Made by a program: the position numbers and the translations under genes. Under the pieces are notes generated by a model. It had not been told where the DNA came from. It did not search any database and worked only from the letters and a program-made list of their open reading frames with translations. Positions 61,978-64,000 of a stretch of DNA of 64,000 nucleotides are shown one piece after another. The stretch is from the NCBI RefSeq assembly GCF_016107685.1, contig NZ_JABASY010000001.1, positions 28,187 to 92,186 of the forward strand, read 5' to 3'. Source of the DNA: Brevibacterium yomogidense. GTDB taxonomy: Bacteria; Actinomycetota; Actinomycetes; Actinomycetales; Brevibacteriaceae. The first letter of the stretch is position 1. Each line of letters starts with the position of its first letter.

Positions 61978-62580
61978 ATGCCCGCATCCTCGACGAAGTC
62001 CGTGAAGCGCACGGGCCTCCTCGCCACCGCACTCACGACGGGAGCGGTGGCCGCTGGTCTTCTGCTCAGCCCCACCGCGGGCCTCGCCGCCCCGGCGGCC
62101 GGTCCGTCCGGTGGAAGCTCGGCGAACGGCGCCAGCGCGTCGTCCGCTGAGGTGACGGCAAACAGCCTCACGGAGGAGCAGATCGACAACGCACGGACGA
62201 TCATCGGCACGGGGAAGGCCGAGGACATCTCCGACGACGGAATCACGATCGCACTCATGACTGCCATGCAGGAGTCGAGCCTGCTCGACCAGGAGGGCGG
62301 CGACCGCGACTCCGCGGGCCTCTTCCAGCAGCGCCCCTCCATGGGGTGGGGGTCGCATGACGACGTCGTGGACCCGGTCTTCGCGACACAGTCCTTCTTC
62401 GGGACGAACGACTCGATCGACAACCCGGGTCTCCTCCAGGTCGACGGCTGGGAGGACATGAACCGCGGAACGGCCGCGCAGAAGGTCCAGCGCTCGGCCT
62501 TCCCTGACGCCTACGACAAGTGGGAGCCGCTCGCCGAGGACCTCCTCGACGAGCACGACGACGTCGACCCGATCGACTGA
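61978..62580 (+). CDS. Secreted lysozyme-like (transglycosylase-fold) protein
   Basis: 200 aa. Signal peptide (GLLATALTTGAVAAGLLLSPTAGLAA). A compact domain follows with ITIALMTAMQESSL, then GGDRDSAGLFQQRPSMGWGS. This is the 'ExS...GDRDSxGLFQQRPSxGWG' pattern found in actinobacterial and phage proteins with a lysozyme-like fold, with Glu in QESSL as the candidate acid. It may cleave or bind peptidoglycan. It ends in an acidic tail (DEHDDVDPID). The long upstream leader suggests post-transcriptional control. Confidence 0.72.
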   Translation: MPASSTKSVKRTGLLATALTTGAVAAGLLLSPTAGLAAPAAGPSGGSSANGASASSAEVTANSLTEEQIDNARTIIGTGKAEDISDDGITIALMTAMQESSLLDQEGGDRDSAGLFQQRPSMGWGSHDDVVDPVFATQSFFGTNDSIDNPGLLQVDGWEDMNRGTAAQKVQRSAFPDAYDKWEPLAEDLLDEHDDVDPID

Positions 62581-62619
62581 CCGCCGGATACTCCGCCGAG
62601 GCGGTGACGGCTCCCGTGG

Positions 62620-62970
62620 TCAGCCGCGGGGACCGTCGTCGGGCACGGAAGGGTCATCTTCGTCGGGCAGTGACGGGGACGCGGCCTCGGGAGGTGACGC
62701 GTTCCCGGAAGGTGACTCGAAGCTGGAAGGGGACGCGGCCTCGGCGGCGGTGTTCTCCTCGTCGCGCAGCGACGCCTTCTCCTCGGCGGTCAGCGAATCC
62801 TCGCGAGGGTAGAGCTGCTCCCACACGATGAGGACGCCGATCGCGATCGTTCCGCCCACGGCACCCCGGGAGATCGGCCCCCACGGCCTGGGCCATTCGC
62901 CGAAGCCGGTCGTGGCCCCCAGGAAGAGGAGCACGAGGAAGGCGGCGGCGATCGCGACGATGTAACGCAT
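62620..62970 (-). CDS. Small membrane protein, unknown
   Basis: 116 aa. Two membrane helices (IVAIAAAFLVLLFLGAT and GAVGGTIAIGVLIVWEQL) are followed by an acidic, Pro/Ser-rich cytoplasmic tail. No family recognised. Codon use is normal for the region and ATG 62970 begins the hydrophobic segment directly. It is divergent from the SmtB-type regulator gene and so may be its target. Confidence 0.6.
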   Translation of the reverse strand: MRYIVAIAAAFLVLLFLGATTGFGEWPRPWGPISRGAVGGTIAIGVLIVWEQLYPREDSLTAEEKASLRDEENTAAEAASPSSFESPSGNASPPEAASPSLPDEDDPSVPDDGPRG

Positions 62971-63040
62971 GCCACGATACTGCCAGCACCGCTCCGTGGT
63001 ACCAAACGGGCGGCGTCCCGGTGTTCGCCGTCACCTGTCT

Positions 63041-63069
63041 CATGAGCGACCGATACGATTCATCTCATG
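63041..63069 (+). promoter_or_regulatory. Leaderless promoter with inverted repeat before the ArsR gene
   Basis: CATGAG (63041-63046) and CTCATG (63064-63069) form an inverted repeat around the -10 box TACGAT (63054-63059). The right arm includes the ATG at 63067. An autoregulatory operator is plausible. Confidence 0.4.
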
Positions 63070-63519
63070 GCAGATCAGACGCACGCAGCCCAGGACCGCA
63101 TCCGGTACTCTCCCGCCGGCGGAACGGCGGGCGGCGGTCTGCGACGCGGCCCGGAGCCGCTCCCCCCTGCGGGACCCGTCGAGATCTGCGAGCCGGAGGT
63201 CGGCGAGGTCCCCACCCCGGCGTACGACGCCCCCGCGATCGAGAAGACCGCCGAGGTCTTCAAGGCGCTCGCTGCGCCCTCGCGCCTGCGCATCCTCCTC
63301 GTGCTCACCCAGGGCGAGGCCAGCGTGTCGGAGATCGTCGACGAGACGGGGCTGTCACAGCCGCTCGTGTCGCAGCACCTCAAGCAGCTGCGCAGCCTCC
63401 ATCTCGTCGAGGTGAACCGGGTGGGCCGCGAAGCGATCTACTCCTTCAAGGACGCCCACGTCTCCCACATCCTCATCGACGCACTCGACCACAGCCTCGA
63501 GCACCCCGACGACGAGTGA
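63067..63519 (+). CDS. ArsR/SmtB-family zinc-sensing repressor
   Basis: 150 aa. The winged helix-turn-helix is at ~60-125 (EVFKALAAPSRLRILL, then SVSEIVDETGLSQPLVSQHLKQL). Asp129, His131, His142 and Glu145 in helix 5 keep the exact D-x-H-x10-H-x2-E spacing of the zinc site in SmtB/CzrA. A ~50-residue N-terminal arm contains Cys41 (EICEPE), perhaps an extra ligand. It would release DNA on zinc binding. It is divergent from a small membrane protein gene. In actinobacteria such genes often pair with zur, which is not seen here. Confidence 0.88.
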   Translation: MADQTHAAQDRIRYSPAGGTAGGGLRRGPEPLPPAGPVEICEPEVGEVPTPAYDAPAIEKTAEVFKALAAPSRLRILLVLTQGEASVSEIVDETGLSQPLVSQHLKQLRSLHLVEVNRVGREAIYSFKDAHVSHILIDALDHSLEHPDDE

Positions 63520-63564
63520 GGGCCGCTGAACTGAGTGACGGCTCTCACCGCCGGCTTTCATCTC

Positions 63565-64000
63565 TCACTGAGGGCGATGTGGAGCGAAGACTTCCTCGAA
63601 GAGCTGTTCGCCCATCGGGGTGAAGTCCATCTCCCCTTCCTCCCACCACTCATCGAGGTCTTCGAAAGACCCGGTGTCTTCCAGCCCCAACTCTTCCGCC
63701 ACGCCGCTCCACTTCAGCGACGACTCCTGGATGCGAGCGTCGATATCGTCACCCAGCAGTCCCTTCTCCTTGACTTCCTCGACCTGTTCGGACTGGGTCT
63801 CGCCGATGATCTCCTCTGTTGCGGGATCGAACGGTTCGACCGTGCCGCCGGCCTCTTTCGCCTGACGCACGCTCTCCGTGTTCCCGTCCGCCACAATGCC
63901 GACGATCCCGCCGAACGTCGCCGACGCCGCATCGAAGATGATCTGCTGATACGCCAAGGGCAGTTCCTTGAAGCTCGAGCCCGCCAGTTCTGCGCCGACC
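63565..64000 (-). CDS. TRAP-type transporter solute-binding protein (C-terminal part)
   Basis: 144 visible residues; the 5' end lies beyond the window. Coding continues unbroken to base 64000 (VGAELAGSSFKELPLAYQQ), so TTG 63957 is internal. FKELPLAYQQIIFDAASATF, then a helix with RQAKEAGGTVEPFDPATEE, resembles the last helices of DctP-type TRAP binding proteins, with a longer acidic end (EDLDEWWEEGEMDF). It binds an organic acid outside the membrane for a TRAP permease that would be encoded outside this window. The assignment is by pattern only. Confidence 0.6.
   Translation of the reverse strand, partial: VGAELAGSSFKELPLAYQQIIFDAASATFGGIVGIVADGNTESVRQAKEAGGTVEPFDPATEEIIGETQSEQVEEVKEKGLLGDDIDARIQESSLKWSGVAEELGLEDTGSFEDLDEWWEEGEMDFTPMGEQLFEEVFAPHRPQ

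Noticed and set aside
61667..62005. 112-codon frame starting MSRNDHARL
   Set aside because: It overlaps the start of the secreted protein gene in another frame, has weak codon bias and an Arg/Pro-rich translation.

Overview
High-GC actinobacterial chromosome segment, probably from the order Micrococcales or a close relative. This rests on strong G/C bias at third codon positions, many GTG starts, HtaA-family heme proteins with a Corynebacterium-type hmuTUV/heme oxygenase locus, and an olefin cluster in which OleB and OleC are fused, as in actinobacteria. I cannot name the genus from sequence alone. No rRNA, tRNA, CRISPR array, phage or insertion sequence was found.

Layout. 1-4.4 kb: 5' part of a surface adhesin-like gene (-), an SDR reductase, an AAA/DUF4143 ATPase behind three 23-bp repeats, and an MFS pump. 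4.4-14.5 kb: an acyl-CoA/CoA-transfer cluster. It has an MFS transporter, a CaiB-type transferase and a CatI/CatJ-type 3-oxoadipate CoA-transferase on the minus strand. Divergent from these are a LysR regulator, a PcaF-like thiolase, a mesaconyl-CoA (Mct)-like transferase and the two ETF subunits. 14.5-20.7 kb: a DUF559 nuclease-like gene bracketed by two 57-bp palindromic elements, an FGGY sugar kinase, a YtxH-like protein, cardiolipin synthase and a PIMT-like methyltransferase. 20.7-31.5 kb: SDR, acyl-CoA dehydrogenase and MaoC; a NUDIX hydrolase; a HicAB toxin-antitoxin pair between direct repeats; MBL hydrolase and deacetylase; MarR; enoyl-CoA hydratase; TM2 protein; TauE permease; dienelactone-hydrolase-like enzyme. 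31.8-37.0 kb: oleA-oleBC-oleD for long-chain olefin synthesis. 37.3-45.8 kb: a fatty-acid operon (acyl-CoA ligase plus a two-subunit acyl-CoA dehydrogenase), a second ligase, and a propionyl-CoA synthetase. The two ligase genes share an operator-like palindrome. 45.8-50.4 kb: a low-GC orphan gene and a heterodimeric ABC exporter. 50.8-61.5 kb: heme-iron acquisition. 61.9-64.0 kb: a secreted lysozyme-like protein, a small membrane protein, a SmtB-type zinc sensor and the C-terminal part of a TRAP solute-binding protein.

How they work together. Much of the window handles acyl-CoA: activation (three ligases), dehydrogenation (three dehydrogenase subunits feeding the ETF encoded here), hydration, reduction, thiolysis and CoA transfer. 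The ole cluster diverts acyl-CoA into head-to-head condensed olefins. The heme locus appears to be a relay: a sortase-anchored HtaA-like wall protein, then a membrane-anchored protein with two HtaA-like domains, then HmuT, HmuUV and the heme oxygenase HmuO. A DtxR-type iron box lies in the divergent promoter region. Several genes, mostly regulators, look leaderless: a -10 box lies 7-9 nt before the ATG with no Shine-Dalgarno sequence.
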